This document shows, one piece after another, positions 1 through 8,696 of a stretch of DNA of 13,523 bases. The translations under genes and the position numbers were made by a program. The notes below the pieces were generated by a model. That model was not told the DNA's origin. It saw only the letters and a list, made by a program, of their open reading frames with translations, and ran no database searches. Positions within the stretch are counted from its first letter, which is position 1, and the number at the start of each line of letters is the position of its first letter. The stretch is from Chromatiaceae bacterium. Its GTDB lineage: Bacteria; Pseudomonadota; Gammaproteobacteria; Chromatiales; Chromatiaceae. The DNA lies in the NCBI GenBank assembly GCA_016880695.1, contig JAEHCY010000200.1, positions 1 through 13,523 of the forward strand. The letters are read 5' to 3'.

Positions 1-1020
1 CCTGCGGGTGAGAAACATGGCATCACCGTAGCTGAAAAAGCGGTAGTGCTGCTCGATCGCGTGGCGATAGGCCGCCAGGGTTTGTGCATGGCCCGCGAAG
101 GCGGCCACCAGCATGATCAGGGTGGATTCGGGTAGGTGAAAGTTGGTGATTAGGGCGTCCACCACCCGGAAACGGTAGCCGGGCCGAATAAAGAGCCGCG
201 TACCGCCCCCGAAGGCCCTAAGCTCACCACCAGCCGCGGCGGTCTCGAGTGATCGCACCGTCGTCGTCCCCACCGCCACCACCCGTCCACCCCGCGTGCG
301 CGCCGCCTCAACCTGGGCACAGACCGCCGGTTCTACCCGGAGGATCTCCTCGTGCATCGGATGCTCATCGAGGTTCTCGCAGCGAACCGGTTGGAAGGTC
401 CCCGCCCCTACGTGCAGGGTGACCTCGACAGTTGGGATCCCCTTTGCCTTCAGGCGGGCGAGCAGGTCTTCGTCGAAATGCAGACCCGCCGTCGGCGCCG
501 CCACGGCCCCTTGCTCGCGGGCGTAAACGGTCTGGTAACGCGACTCATCGAGCAACCCGTCCGCCCGCGCGATGTAGGGCGGTAGCGGGACATGGCCGAC
601 CCGATCCATGAGCTCCAGGAAGGGCACATCGATGCTCTCGAGCCGAAAAAGGTCCCCCTCGCGACCCTGGACCGAGAGACGCCACTGCCCCGCGACGAGG
701 ATCTCCGCGCCCGGCTTGGGCGACTTGCTCGTCCTTACCTGGACCAGCGCCTCTCGGGGCCCAATTACCCGCTCGATCAGGATCTCTACCCGTCCACCGG
801 TGAGTTTGCTTCCCAACAGACGGGCCTTCACCACCCGGGTGTTGTTGAAGACCAGGAGATCATTCGGCCCGAGCAGCTCGGGGAGATCGCGAAACTGGAG
901 GTCCCGCACCCGGCCGCTCGGCCCATCCAGGTAGAGCAGCCGACTGGCGCTCCGCTCCGGCAGGGGGAACTGGGCGATCAGCTCCGGAGGAAGCTCGAAG
1001 TGGAAATCCGAACGACGCAT
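1..1020 (-). CDS. queA: S-adenosylmethionine:tRNA ribosyltransferase-isomerase QueA, 3' end off the left edge
   Basis: QueA transfers and isomerises the ribosyl part of SAM onto preQ1 at wobble position 34 of tRNA, giving epoxyqueuosine in the queuosine pathway; it is cytosolic. The gene reads right to left and has no stop before base 1, so 340 codons are visible. E. coli QueA has about 356 residues, so only a short tail is missing. The start at 1020 gives [20 protein letters not shown], which lines up with the E. coli N-terminus. Conserved family blocks seen include [28 protein letters not shown] and [12 protein letters not shown], and the visible end reads [14 protein letters not shown]. 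In related genomes tgt usually follows; that would lie outside the window. No Shine-Dalgarno sequence is visible, and an extended -10 element lies 8 nt before the ATG (listed separately). Identity is secure. Confidence 0.96.
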   Translation of the reverse strand, partial: MRRSDFHFELPPELIAQFPLPERSASRLLYLDGPSGRVRDLQFRDLPELLGPNDLLVFNNTRVVKARLLGSKLTGGRVEILIERVIGPREALVQVRTSKSPKPGAEILVAGQWRLSVQGREGDLFRLESIDVPFLELMDRVGHVPLPPYIARADGLLDESRYQTVYAREQGAVAAPTAGLHFDEDLLARLKAKGIPTVEVTLHVGAGTFQPVRCENLDEHPMHEEILRVEPAVCAQVEAARTRGGRVVAVGTTTVRSLETAAAGGELRAFGGGTRLFIRPGYRFRVVDALITNFHLPESTLIMLVAAFAGHAQTLAAYRHAIEQHYRFFSYGDAMFLTRR

Positions 1021-1028
1021 GGTCGAGC

Positions 1029-1037
1029 ATTTTACCA
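1029..1037 (-). promoter_or_regulatory. Candidate extended -10 promoter element of queA
   Basis: On the minus strand the sequence TGGTAAAAT matches the extended -10 pattern TGnTAtaaT, with TAAAAT five of six to consensus. Only 8 nt separate it from the queA ATG, so transcription would begin at or next to the start codon. No good -35 box at normal spacing is visible, which is tolerated in extended -10 promoters. This is a motif match only. Confidence 0.35.
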
Positions 1038-1194
1038 GGCGACTGATGCCGAAGCGGCGCGCCAAGCCCCGGGCCGCAGGGGGTGGCAAAGTTGCACCCG
1101 CACCCGCAATCGGCCAGGATACGCCTCGCCAAACCCCTCCCTGGCGTGCCCCACCCGAAGCCCCGGTTCTCTGTCGCCGAATCGAGAAGTACCT

Positions 1195-2094
1195 ATGATC
1201 GAACCCCTTACCCTGTCCGCCGATGGATCTCCCTTCGACCTCGAGGATCCGGACCGCTATGCTGCCTGGCGCGACGCCAAGCTCCGCGATTACCCGGAGC
1301 ATCTGGCGCAACTGGTGGTCGAGATCGCCGACCCGCGGGAACTCACCGCCGCCGAGCATCGGGCCATTCTCGATCGCTGCCGAAAAACCAACATGGCGAT
1401 CTACGCGAGCCGAATCGGCAACGACCCGGCCAAGGACAGCGTGCGTCGGCTCGGACTGCAGTTCGGACTGCAACGCCTCGACGACAACCTCGGCGCCGAT
1501 GAGGATGCCATCTCCTCCATCACCGTGCAGTCCGACGCCCTGCACCAGGGCTACATTCCCTACACCAACCGCCCCATCGCCTGGCACACCGACGGCTACT
1601 ACAACGCCCCGGATCGCCAGATCCACGCCATGGTGCTGCACTGCGTCAGCCCGGGGGCGAGCGGCGGCAGCAACGACCTTCTCGACCACGAGATCGCCTA
1701 CATCCTGCTGCGGGACCAAAGCCCCGAGTACGTGCGGGCCCTGATGCACCCCGAGGCCATGACCATCCCGGCCAATCCACATGAGCCTGGGGCGGAGCGA
1801 CCGGCCCGAACGGGCCCAGTGTTCTCGGCCCACCCCAGCGGCCACCTGCACATGCGCTACACCGACCGCTCCCGCAGCATCGCATGGCACGACGATCCCC
1901 TGACCCAAGCCGCCGTCGAGGCCCTCAAAACCATCCTGCACCAACCCTCACCCTGGCATTTCCAGGGACGCCTGGAGGCCGGACAGGGCCTGATCGCCAA
2001 CAATGTGCTGCATACCCGCACCACCTTCACCGACGGCCCCGAGCCGCGGTTGCTGTATCGCGGTCGCTACTACGACCGCATCCAGGGAACCTGA
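1195..2094 (+). CDS. TauD/TfdA-type 2-oxoglutarate and Fe(II)-dependent dioxygenase (GBBH-like catalytic domain)
   Basis: The 299-residue protein is a single TauD-fold domain. The Fe(II) facial triad is readable: H131 and D133 in [10 protein letters not shown], and the distal H273 in [11 protein letters not shown]285, 12 residues after the distal His, is the likely 2-oxoglutarate carboxylate ligand. Family members couple oxidative decarboxylation of 2-oxoglutarate to hydroxylation of a small substrate; this substrate cannot be read from sequence. The [18 protein letters not shown] and YRGRYYDRI blocks resemble gamma-butyrobetaine hydroxylase-like enzymes more than taurine dioxygenase. The reading frame stays open upstream to 592, but that part is antisense to queA. 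ATG 1195 is chosen because the domain starts there and GAGAAG lies 5 nt upstream. The next gene encodes a DUF971 domain, which in true GBBH is fused to this catalytic domain. Family is secure, substrate unknown. Confidence 0.88.
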   Translation: MIEPLTLSADGSPFDLEDPDRYAAWRDAKLRDYPEHLAQLVVEIADPRELTAAEHRAILDRCRKTNMAIYASRIGNDPAKDSVRRLGLQFGLQRLDDNLGADEDAISSITVQSDALHQGYIPYTNRPIAWHTDGYYNAPDRQIHAMVLHCVSPGASGGSNDLLDHEIAYILLRDQSPEYVRALMHPEAMTIPANPHEPGAERPARTGPVFSAHPSGHLHMRYTDRSRSIAWHDDPLTQAAVEALKTILHQPSPWHFQGRLEAGQGLIANNVLHTRTTFTDGPEPRLLYRGRYYDRIQGT

Positions 2095-2144
2095 GCGCCG
2101 CGCCAGAGACCGCTTGGGTTTTCAGACCCTTGCCCCACATCTGT

Positions 2145-2211
2145 AGCGCCGACGGTGCAAGCCCGAGTCCCGCGGATGCGCGGTACACGAGGAGCCGGCT
2201 GGACAAGCTCC
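2145..2211 (+). other. Structured leader between the dioxygenase gene and the DUF971-MoaD gene
   Basis: The 142-nt gap before the DUF971-MoaD gene contains closely packed inverted repeats. CCGCG-GATG-CGCGG (2170-2183) is a perfect 5-bp stem with a 4-nt loop. GGAGC (2191-2195) pairs perfectly with GCTCC (2207-2211). GCGCC next to GGTGC, around 2146-2158, can also pair with one G-U. Between them, 2154-2173 reads GGTGCAAGCCCGAGTCCCGC, faintly like the core of a cobalamin riboswitch. No run of T follows, so it is not a standard terminator. An RNA structure is plausible, a named element is not established. Confidence 0.3.
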
Positions 2212-2236
2212 GATCAAACTGCAAGAGCCGACCCCC

Positions 2237-2884
2237 ATGACCGATCAGGCGACCCGGCACATACCCACAGCCATCAGCCTCCATACCAAATCCCGGCTGC
2301 TTTCGATTAGCTTTGAGGATGGACGGAGCTTCGAGCTACCCTGCGAGTACCTGCGGGTCTTCTCGCGTGCCGCCGAGGTGCGCACCGCTACCCACCCCGT
2401 CATGGGAAAGGAGCTGGTCAACATCGAACGCATCGAGCCCCAAGGACAGTACGCCGTGCGCCTGGTCTTCGACGACGGCCACGATACCGGTATCTACTCC
2501 TGGGACACCCTCTACGATCTGGGCACGAGCCAAGCGGCGAATTGGGCGGCTTATCTGGAGCGGCTCCAGGCCCAGGGCTACGAGCGCAGGGAGCCCAAGG
2601 CGGGTCAGAAGCGGCTCAAGCTGCTCTACTTTGCCTATCTTGCCCGGCGGATGCGCAAAGACTCTGAGCAGGTCATCGTCCCGGAGACGGTGGGCAATGT
2701 GAGAACCCTGATTCGCTGGCTGGTTGGGCGCAAACCGGCTGCGTCTCCGTTATTCGAGCCGACCCGGATACGGGTTACCGTCAACCGCCAGTTCGCCGAG
2801 GAATTCACTCGGCTTGAGGATGGCGATGAGGTGGCGTTCGTCCCCACCTCGCCGATCGCCCCGGCCACCCCCGGACTGATCTGA
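2237..2884 (+). CDS. DUF971 (GBBH-like N-terminal) domain fused to a MoaD/ThiS-like ubiquitin-fold domain
   Basis: The 215-residue protein has two parts. Residues about 14-97 are a DUF971 domain, with the typical ELPCEYLRVFS and LVFDDGHDTGIYSWDTLYDLG blocks. Residues about 127-207 resemble MoaD: KLLYFAYLARRM at the start, VRTLIRWLVG in the middle and the DGDEVAFVPTSPIA strand near the end. In GBBH the DUF971 domain binds zinc through a Cys triad plus His; here only C36 and H82 are in similar places, so zinc binding is doubtful. MoaD normally ends in Gly-Gly, which is adenylated and thiocarboxylated. This chain instead ends SPIAPATPGLI, so classical sulfur carriage looks impossible. ATG 2237 is preceded only by a weak AAGAG. 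It lies 142 nt after the dioxygenase gene on the same strand and is probably co-functional with it. Domain calls are firm, function unknown. Confidence 0.85.
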   Translation: MTDQATRHIPTAISLHTKSRLLSISFEDGRSFELPCEYLRVFSRAAEVRTATHPVMGKELVNIERIEPQGQYAVRLVFDDGHDTGIYSWDTLYDLGTSQAANWAAYLERLQAQGYERREPKAGQKRLKLLYFAYLARRMRKDSEQVIVPETVGNVRTLIRWLVGRKPAASPLFEPTRIRVTVNRQFAEEFTRLEDGDEVAFVPTSPIAPATPGLI

Positions 2885-2913
2885 CGCGCGGGGGCTGAAC
2901 GTGGTAGCCGGGA

Positions 2914-3432
2914 TCAGAAACCGCCCCTGAGCCTGCTCAGCACGAGCCGAATGGCGCCGCGGTTAGTCGAGGATGAGGCCATCTGCAGCGCTCGCTCGGC
3001 ACCCACCCAGCGGCTTTCGGTATGCTCGCGGGGATCGAGGCGGATCAACCGGTGCCCGACCAGCCCCAGGGCAAACCAGTGCTCCAGGTTTTTCCGAACC
3101 CCCGGTGCGTAGCGCTCGCGCCAGGCCGGTAGGATCGGAAACCGAACCTGTCGGCGGAGGTCCTGCAGAGCGCCACCGGCGCGCAATCCGGTTTCCTCGT
3201 AGAGCTCCCGCAGCGCCGCTGTACGCGGCGTCTCCGCGGGCCGCAGGCTTCCGGTGACCGACTGCCAGAAAGTGCTGGGCTCGGTGCGCCGCAGCAGCAG
3301 AAACTCACCGCCCCAGGTGTAGACCACCACCAGAACCGATCGCGGCCGCTTGTAGGCCACCGTGTCCACCGCCGGGGGCTCGGGGTGCGGCACCGACTTC
3401 TCCTCAACCGGCGCGAGAGGGTCCTCGGTCAT
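2914..3432 (-). CDS. nudB: Dihydroneopterin triphosphate diphosphatase NudB (Nudix hydrolase)
   Basis: NudB hydrolyses 7,8-dihydroneopterin triphosphate to the monophosphate and pyrophosphate, the second committed step of folate synthesis. The Nudix box is complete: G, five residues, E, seven residues, then RELYEETGL. Flanking blocks YKRPRSVLVVVY, FWQSVTGSL and RYAPGVRKNLEHWF match E. coli NudB closely. At 172 residues it is about 20 longer than the E. coli protein, all at the N-terminus. The start is uncertain: ATG 3432 has no visible Shine-Dalgarno, and in-frame GTG codons just before VAYKRP would give an E. coli-like length. It lies 47 nt after the aspS stop on the same strand, the usual aspS-nudB order, so it is probably the last gene of that operon. 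It converges on the DUF971-MoaD gene with a 29-nt gap. Confidence 0.92.
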   Translation of the reverse strand: MTEDPLAPVEEKSVPHPEPPAVDTVAYKRPRSVLVVVYTWGGEFLLLRRTEPSTFWQSVTGSLRPAETPRTAALRELYEETGLRAGGALQDLRRQVRFPILPAWRERYAPGVRKNLEHWFALGLVGHRLIRLDPREHTESRWVGAERALQMASSSTNRGAIRLVLSRLRGGF

Positions 3433-3479
3433 CGCCGCGGCTTTGGCTGTCGCGACCTGGGCGGCGCGGGGCCGGCGGC

Positions 3480-5276
<1,797 letters not shown>

Positions 5277-5476
5277 GGTGTCGTGATACTCCACTGGAAA
5301 GCGACGAGGCCGACCGACGGCCGCCGACAAAAGCATGTGATGCTAAACGAGCACCTCGGGTGGACACAACCTTGGCGAAGCCCACCGGGCGCTCATTCGG
5401 AAGACCCCTAACGAACCAGGCCCATTCTCCCCGCCGATGCCCCATCCGGCAGGGATAACCGGCGCGAAGAGTCCGC

Positions 5477-5806
5477 TTACTGAGAGGCCGCCGCGGGCGC
5501 CGAACCCCCCGTAGCAGTGCTGGGTGACGAAGCGCCAGAATCCGCCGCCTTGGCCTCGCCGGCCGGCTTTTCCTTCGGTCCTTTCTGGTCCTTCTGACCA
5601 CTGTCGTGCAGATTGCGCTGGCTGCCCGACTTGAAATCGGTCTCGTACCAACCGCCGCCCTTGAGGCGGAAACCCGCTGCCGAGATCAGTTTACGCACCC
5701 CGGCAGCCCCGCACTGCGGACACACCGAGGGCGGGGGATCAGAAATCTTCTGCAGGAGGTCGAACTGGTGATCACAATCGTCGCATCGGTACTCGTAGAT
5801 CGGCAT
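5477..5806 (-). CDS. FmdB-family zinc-ribbon protein
   Basis: A small 109-residue protein starting MPIYEYRCDDC, the hallmark of FmdB/CxxC_CXXC_SSSS zinc ribbons. Two CxxC pairs, C8/C11 and C29/C32, should bind one zinc. The family is called putative regulatory protein, but no biochemical role is established. After the ribbon come RKLISAAGFRLKGGGWYETDFK (split here as RKLISAAGF and RLKGGGWYETDFK), which are common family blocks, and then a low-complexity Lys, Ser, Ala and Pro-rich tail from about residue 70, probably disordered. The start at 5806 is chosen because GGGAG sits 10 nt upstream and the family begins there; the frame runs 19 codons further upstream. It lies 200 nt before aspS on the same strand, a frequent proteobacterial neighbourhood. 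Family secure, function unknown. Confidence 0.9.
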   Translation of the reverse strand: MPIYEYRCDDCDHQFDLLQKISDPPPSVCPQCGAAGVRKLISAAGFRLKGGGWYETDFKSGSQRNLHDSGQKDQKGPKEKPAGEAKAADSGASSPSTATGGSAPAAASQ

Positions 5807-5816
5807 GGGCTTGAAT

Positions 5817-5821
5817 CTCCC
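5817..5821 (-). promoter_or_regulatory. Ribosome binding site of the fmdB-type gene
   Basis: GGGAG on the minus strand, 10 nt before the ATG at 5806. It decides the start MPIYEYRC over the longer open frame. Confidence 0.6.
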
Positions 5822-5840
5822 GCAGATAAAAATGACCTGA

Positions 5841-5870
5841 GTTCTATTGTGGTAACCCGGCAAATTTCAA
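5841..5870 (-). promoter_or_regulatory. Candidate sigma-70 promoter of the fmdB-aspS-nudB operon
   Basis: On the minus strand TTGAAA (-35, five of six, complement of 5865-5870) is followed after 18 nt by TAGAAC (-10, four of six, complement of 5841-5846). This predicts a transcript starting near 5834 with a leader of under 30 nt carrying the GGGAG ribosome site. It lies just beyond the stem-loop that follows gshA, as expected for a new transcription unit. Motif match only. Confidence 0.4.
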
Positions 5871-5900
5871 GCCCGCCGCGAAACGCGGACGGCGGCGGGC
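5871..5900 (-). terminator. Stem-loop after gshA, likely terminator
   Basis: GCCCGCCGC (5871-5879) and GCGGCGGGC (5892-5900) form a perfect 9-bp GC-rich stem with a 12-nt loop. The loop can be shortened by pairing CCGCG with CGCGG. The stem begins one base after the gshA stop codon. On the minus strand it is followed by TTGAAATTT, a weak U-tract, so intrinsic termination is likely but not certain. Confidence 0.6.
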
Positions 5901-5901
5901 G

Positions 5902-7470
5902 TCAACGCCCCGCGAAGTAATCCGCCAGGAATTCGTCGAAACCCTTGACGTCACCCTCCTCAAGGGAATGTTGCCGTTGCAGCGACTCCCGCGCCAAGCG
6001 CCCGAAAAGCGCACGGCGCTCCTCGCCCAGTTCGCGCTGGGTGAAATACTGCCGGTGCTCCTCCGACAGGCGCTGGGCAAACGCAACAAAGGTCTCTCCC
6101 CGAGCGCGCATCTCCGCCAGGATTCGCGCCGAGGGTGTCAGCGCGGGATCGCGCACCTTCTCCTGTTGCTCGATCCAGCTATGGCGGTAGCGACGCTCCG
6201 GTCCATCGAGCAGCTCGACCACAGGGGCCATGGCCGCGAGCAGTTCATCCGCCCATTGCGTGAGCGCTACGGGCCTGCGGTCGCGCTCGAGCACGATGTC
6301 CGGGGAGCGGCCCTGGCGGGCGGTGAGGGCCTGGTTGCGGTCGATCGCCGCTCGCTCGCTGGCGTTGATCCGGGGGCTCTCCGCTAGCAAGCAGAAGACC
6401 ACGAAGGCCTCCACGAAGCTGAGCTGGCTCGAGGAAACCCCCAGGGGAACAAAGGGGTCCACGTCCAGGGAGCGGACCTCCACATAGCGCACACCGCGAC
6501 GCCGGAGCGCCACCGTGGGCTTCTCCAGCCACTGGAGGACTTGCTTGGGGCGCACCGTGCTGTAGTACTCGTTCTCGATCTGCAGCACATTGGCGTTGAG
6601 CTGTCGATAAGCGCCGTCGACCTTGACACCGATGGCCTCATAGTGCGGACAGGGCGTCTCGATCGCCCAGGTTAGGCTGCGCACGTAGGCATCGAGGCTG
6701 TCGTAGTTGGCCTTGAGACCCGTACCCTCCTCCAGCCGGTTCTGGTAGCCGATATCCCCCAACCGCAGCGAGGTAGCGTAGGGCAAAGAATAGCTCTGGG
6801 GATCAAACACCTCCATGTCTGTGGTGCGCCGCTGAACGAAGGACCTATCCACCGCGGGGGAGGCGCCGAACAGGTAGGCCAGAAGCCAGCCGTAGCGCTG
6901 CAGATTACGGATCAGGCGGATGTAGGATTCGGAGATGAAGTCTATCAGGTCCCCGGGGTCCTGCTCGATCGACTGCAGCAGCGGCCAGAGTTCTTCAGCC
7001 AAGGAGTAGTTGAAGTGCACCCCGGCGATGGTCTGCATGGCGCGCCCGTAGCGATGACCCAGACCCCGGCGATAGAGGGTCTTCATTAGGCCCGCGTTTG
7101 ACCACCCATAATAGGCCAGGGGAATCTCCGCATCCTCCCCCAGCACACAGGGCATACTGGCCGACCACAGCAGTTCGTCCCCGAGCTGGTGGTACACGTA
7201 GGTATGGGCATCCTGGAGAAAGCCGAGAACCTGGTCCTTGTCTTCGAAGGGAGGGGTAATCAGCTCGAGCAGGGCCTCGGAAAAATCGGTGGTGATGTAG
7301 GGATGGGTCAAGGCGGCGCCCAGCCCTGGCGGGTGGGGGGTGCGCGCAAGGGCCCCGCCGGGCGACACCCGCAGGCATTCCCGCTCGATCCCCACCTGAG
7401 CGCGGCGCATCCTCGGGGCTGCCCCTGCATCCAGAATCCCGCGGATACGGCTCTCGATTTGGTTAAACAA
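5902..7470 (-). CDS. gshA: Glutamate-cysteine ligase (gamma-glutamylcysteine synthetase), TTG start
   Basis: GshA joins L-glutamate and L-cysteine with ATP, the first and rate-limiting step of glutathione synthesis in the cytosol. The 522 residues match the E. coli-type family (518 in E. coli). Conserved blocks appear in order: GIERECLRV near residue 27, ITTDFSEALLELITPP, YGWSNAG, GRAMQTIAGVHFNYSL, SLPYATSLRLGDIGY, NANVLQIENEYYS and RYVEVRSLDVDPF. The start is TTG at 7470: no in-frame ATG lies nearby upstream, AGAGGG sits 10 nt before it, and the distance to the IERE block matches E. coli. E. coli gshA is also recalled to start at TTG. It is divergent from pbpG and followed by a strong stem-loop, so it is probably monocistronic. 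Glutathione supply fits a sulfide-oxidising host, though the gene is widespread. Confidence 0.96.
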   Translation of the reverse strand: MFNQIESRIRGILDAGAAPRMRRAQVGIERECLRVSPGGALARTPHPPGLGAALTHPYITTDFSEALLELITPPFEDKDQVLGFLQDAHTYVYHQLGDELLWSASMPCVLGEDAEIPLAYYGWSNAGLMKTLYRRGLGHRYGRAMQTIAGVHFNYSLAEELWPLLQSIEQDPGDLIDFISESYIRLIRNLQRYGWLLAYLFGASPAVDRSFVQRRTTDMEVFDPQSYSLPYATSLRLGDIGYQNRLEEGTGLKANYDSLDAYVRSLTWAIETPCPHYEAIGVKVDGAYRQLNANVLQIENEYYSTVRPKQVLQWLEKPTVALRRRGVRYVEVRSLDVDPFVPLGVSSSQLSFVEAFVVFCLLAESPRINASERAAIDRNQALTARQGRSPDIVLERDRRPVALTQWADELLAAMAPVVELLDGPERRYRHSWIEQQEKVRDPALTPSARILAEMRARGETFVAFAQRLSEEHRQYFTQRELGEERRALFGRLARESLQRQHSLEEGDVKGFDEFLADYFAGR

Positions 7471-7480
7471 GTCTATGGAA

Positions 7481-7486
7481 CCCTCT
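7481..7486 (-). promoter_or_regulatory. Ribosome binding site that sets the TTG start of gshA
   Basis: AGAGGG on the minus strand lies 10 nt before TTG 7470. No ATG or GTG in frame has comparable spacing, so this site supports the rare start. Confidence 0.55.
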
Positions 7487-7520
7487 GAATACGCTATGGG
7501 TTGTCAGGCGATTTGGAGTT

Positions 7521-7551
7521 ATTATGAGCGCTGATGAGTCGCCTTTCACAA
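7521..7551 (-). promoter_or_regulatory. Candidate sigma-70 promoter of gshA
   Basis: On the minus strand TTGTGA (complement of 7546-7551) and CATAAT (complement of 7521-7526, five of six to TATAAT) are separated by 19 nt. The start site would fall near 7514, giving a leader of about 43 nt. The -10 is good, but the spacing is long and the -35 is only fair. Confidence 0.33.
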
Positions 7552-7577
7552 GCACCCCTACAGGCGCATCGGTGGGA

Positions 7578-7594
7578 GTCAGTTGGGTACTGAC
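7578..7594 (+). repeat. Perfect inverted repeat upstream of pbpG
   Basis: GTCAGT-TGGGT-ACTGAC: two perfect 6-bp arms around a 5-nt centre, ending 11 nt before the GAGG ribosome site of pbpG. It could be an operator for a dimeric regulator or a hairpin in the leader. No known consensus is recognised. Confidence 0.45.
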
Positions 7595-7605
7595 AGCGGA
7601 AAATC

Positions 7606-7609
7606 GAGG
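7606..7609 (+). promoter_or_regulatory. Ribosome binding site for the GTG start of pbpG
   Basis: GAGG lies 8 nt before GTG 7618. It supports the GTG as the start, which begins a proper signal peptide. Confidence 0.6.
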
Positions 7610-7617
7610 TTTCCCCA

Positions 7618-8550
7618 GTGAAGACATCCTTGTCAGCTCTAATCGCGGCGGCGGCACTGTTGGTGACGAGCCCCATCGCCCCGGAAATCCCCATCGCCTA
7701 TCCTCTGGCCGAGACCAATTCTCCCCTGCTGTCCCTCCCCGAGGAGTCGAGCCCCCATCCCTGGCCATCGCTCGATCCGCGCCGGCTTCGCTTACACTCG
7801 AGCGCCTTTCTCGTTGTCGACGACCAGGGCCACCGCATTGCCGGCAAAGCGGTTGACTCGGCGCAACCGATTGCCTCGGTCACCAAGCTGATGACCGCAA
7901 TGGTGGTACTAGATGCAGGGGCGGACCTCGATGCGACGATTGGCTTGGACCCGGAGGACCGCGACCAGATGCGTCATTCGCGTTCGCGCCTGCGAGTGGA
8001 AGGGGCGCGCCTAAGCCGCCGGGAGTTGCTCCTGATTGCGCTGATGTCCTCGGAGAACAGAGCCGCTGCGGCCTTGGGCCGAACCACGTTCCCAGGGGGC
8101 ACCACCACCTTCGTCCGCGCGATGAATCTCAAGGCTCAGGAGCTCGGTATGCGCAATAGCCGCTTCGCCGACCCCACCGGCCTCGATGCGGGGAATGTGT
8201 CCACCGCCGAAGATCTGGTACGGATGGCCCGTGCCGCCATGGGGTATGCCTTCATCCGTGAGGCCACCACCTCGGCTAGCACCGAGGTCCAGCCCTACCC
8301 CGATGGTCGGGTGCTTGCCTACCGCAACACCAACCGCCTGCTCGCCAACGACCGCTGGAACATCGAGCTGAGCAAGACGGGATTCATCAACGAGGCGGGG
8401 CATTGCCTGCTCATGCGCGCGGTGATCGCGGAGCGACCTCTCTTCATCGTGCTCCTGAACTCCGCCGGGAAACTGGGCACCTTCGGAGACTCGAACCGGT
8501 TGCGGGATTGGATTCAAACCGGACTGCGAAGCGAACGCCAACGCGGCTAG
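7618..8550 (+). CDS. pbpG: D-alanyl-D-alanine endopeptidase PbpG (PBP7 type), periplasmic
   Basis: PBP7 is a low-molecular-weight penicillin-binding protein of peptidase family S11 that cuts D-Ala-mDAP cross-links between peptidoglycan strands. All three serine-active-site motifs are present: S87-V-T-K90, S145-E-N147 and K253-T-G255. Residues 1 to about 27 form a signal peptide (MKTSLSALIAAAALLVTS), so the enzyme is exported. Its 310 residues match E. coli PBP7. There is no long C-terminal domain as in PBP5 and no obvious amphipathic membrane anchor. The start is GTG 7618, supported by GAGG 8 nt upstream. It is divergent from gshA and convergent with prc, another envelope protease gene. The neighbourhood suggests envelope upkeep, but the two are not co-transcribed. 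Confidence 0.93.
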   Translation: MKTSLSALIAAAALLVTSPIAPEIPIAYPLAETNSPLLSLPEESSPHPWPSLDPRRLRLHSSAFLVVDDQGHRIAGKAVDSAQPIASVTKLMTAMVVLDAGADLDATIGLDPEDRDQMRHSRSRLRVEGARLSRRELLLIALMSSENRAAAALGRTTFPGGTTTFVRAMNLKAQELGMRNSRFADPTGLDAGNVSTAEDLVRMARAAMGYAFIREATTSASTEVQPYPDGRVLAYRNTNRLLANDRWNIELSKTGFINEAGHCLLMRAVIAERPLFIVLLNSAGKLGTFGDSNRLRDWIQTGLRSERQRG

Positions 8551-8583
8551 CCCGCAACTCAGAGGCGGTGGAGGGATCGTCGC

Positions 8584-8622
8584 CAGGCGGCCGAGCACAC
8601 TACTCGCCCCCGAGTCCGCCTG
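8584..8622. terminator. Nested stem-loop between convergent pbpG and prc
   Basis: CAGGCGG (8584-8590) and CCGCCTG (8616-8622) form a perfect 7-bp stem. Inside it ACTCG-CCCC-CGAGT is a smaller perfect hairpin. It lies 33 nt after the pbpG stop and 75 nt after the prc stop, a sensible place for a two-way terminator. Neither strand has a T-run after it, so Rho-independent action is doubtful. The rest of 8551-8696 holds nothing else recognised. Confidence 0.35.
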
Positions 8623-8696
8623 TCGGTTAGGCAAAGGGGCAATCGAGTACGCAACGCCCTGAATCGGGTCGCGCAGCAGACAATTTCACAACCCAG

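Noticed and set aside
1083..1097. TGGCA followed by TTGCA, resembling a sigma-54 promoter upstream of the dioxygenase gene
   Set aside because: The two halves are too close together for the -24/-12 spacing, and no GG/GC pair is correctly placed.
592..1194. An in-frame open extension of the dioxygenase gene, making a 500-residue protein
   Set aside because: It is antisense to the well-supported queA gene, has no family-like sequence, and the TauD domain begins after ATG 1195. High GC leaves frames opposite real genes open.
2885..2935. A possible two-way terminator between the convergent DUF971-MoaD gene and nudB
   Set aside because: Only a 5-bp GGGGC/GCCCC pairing over a long loop is found, reaching into nudB, with no T-tract.
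5277..5336. A 20-codon N-terminal extension of AspS from ATG 5336
   Set aside because: The residues do not resemble AspRS N-termini, and MRSHYCG is the conserved start with a GGAG upstream.
5433..5450. A small stem-loop in the fmdB-aspS gap
   Set aside because: The stem needs a bulged G and no T-run follows. It is too weak to call a terminator or attenuator.
7501..7525. TTGTCA and TATTAT as a plus-strand promoter for pbpG
   Set aside because: Each box is five of six, but the spacer is only 13 nt, too short for sigma-70.
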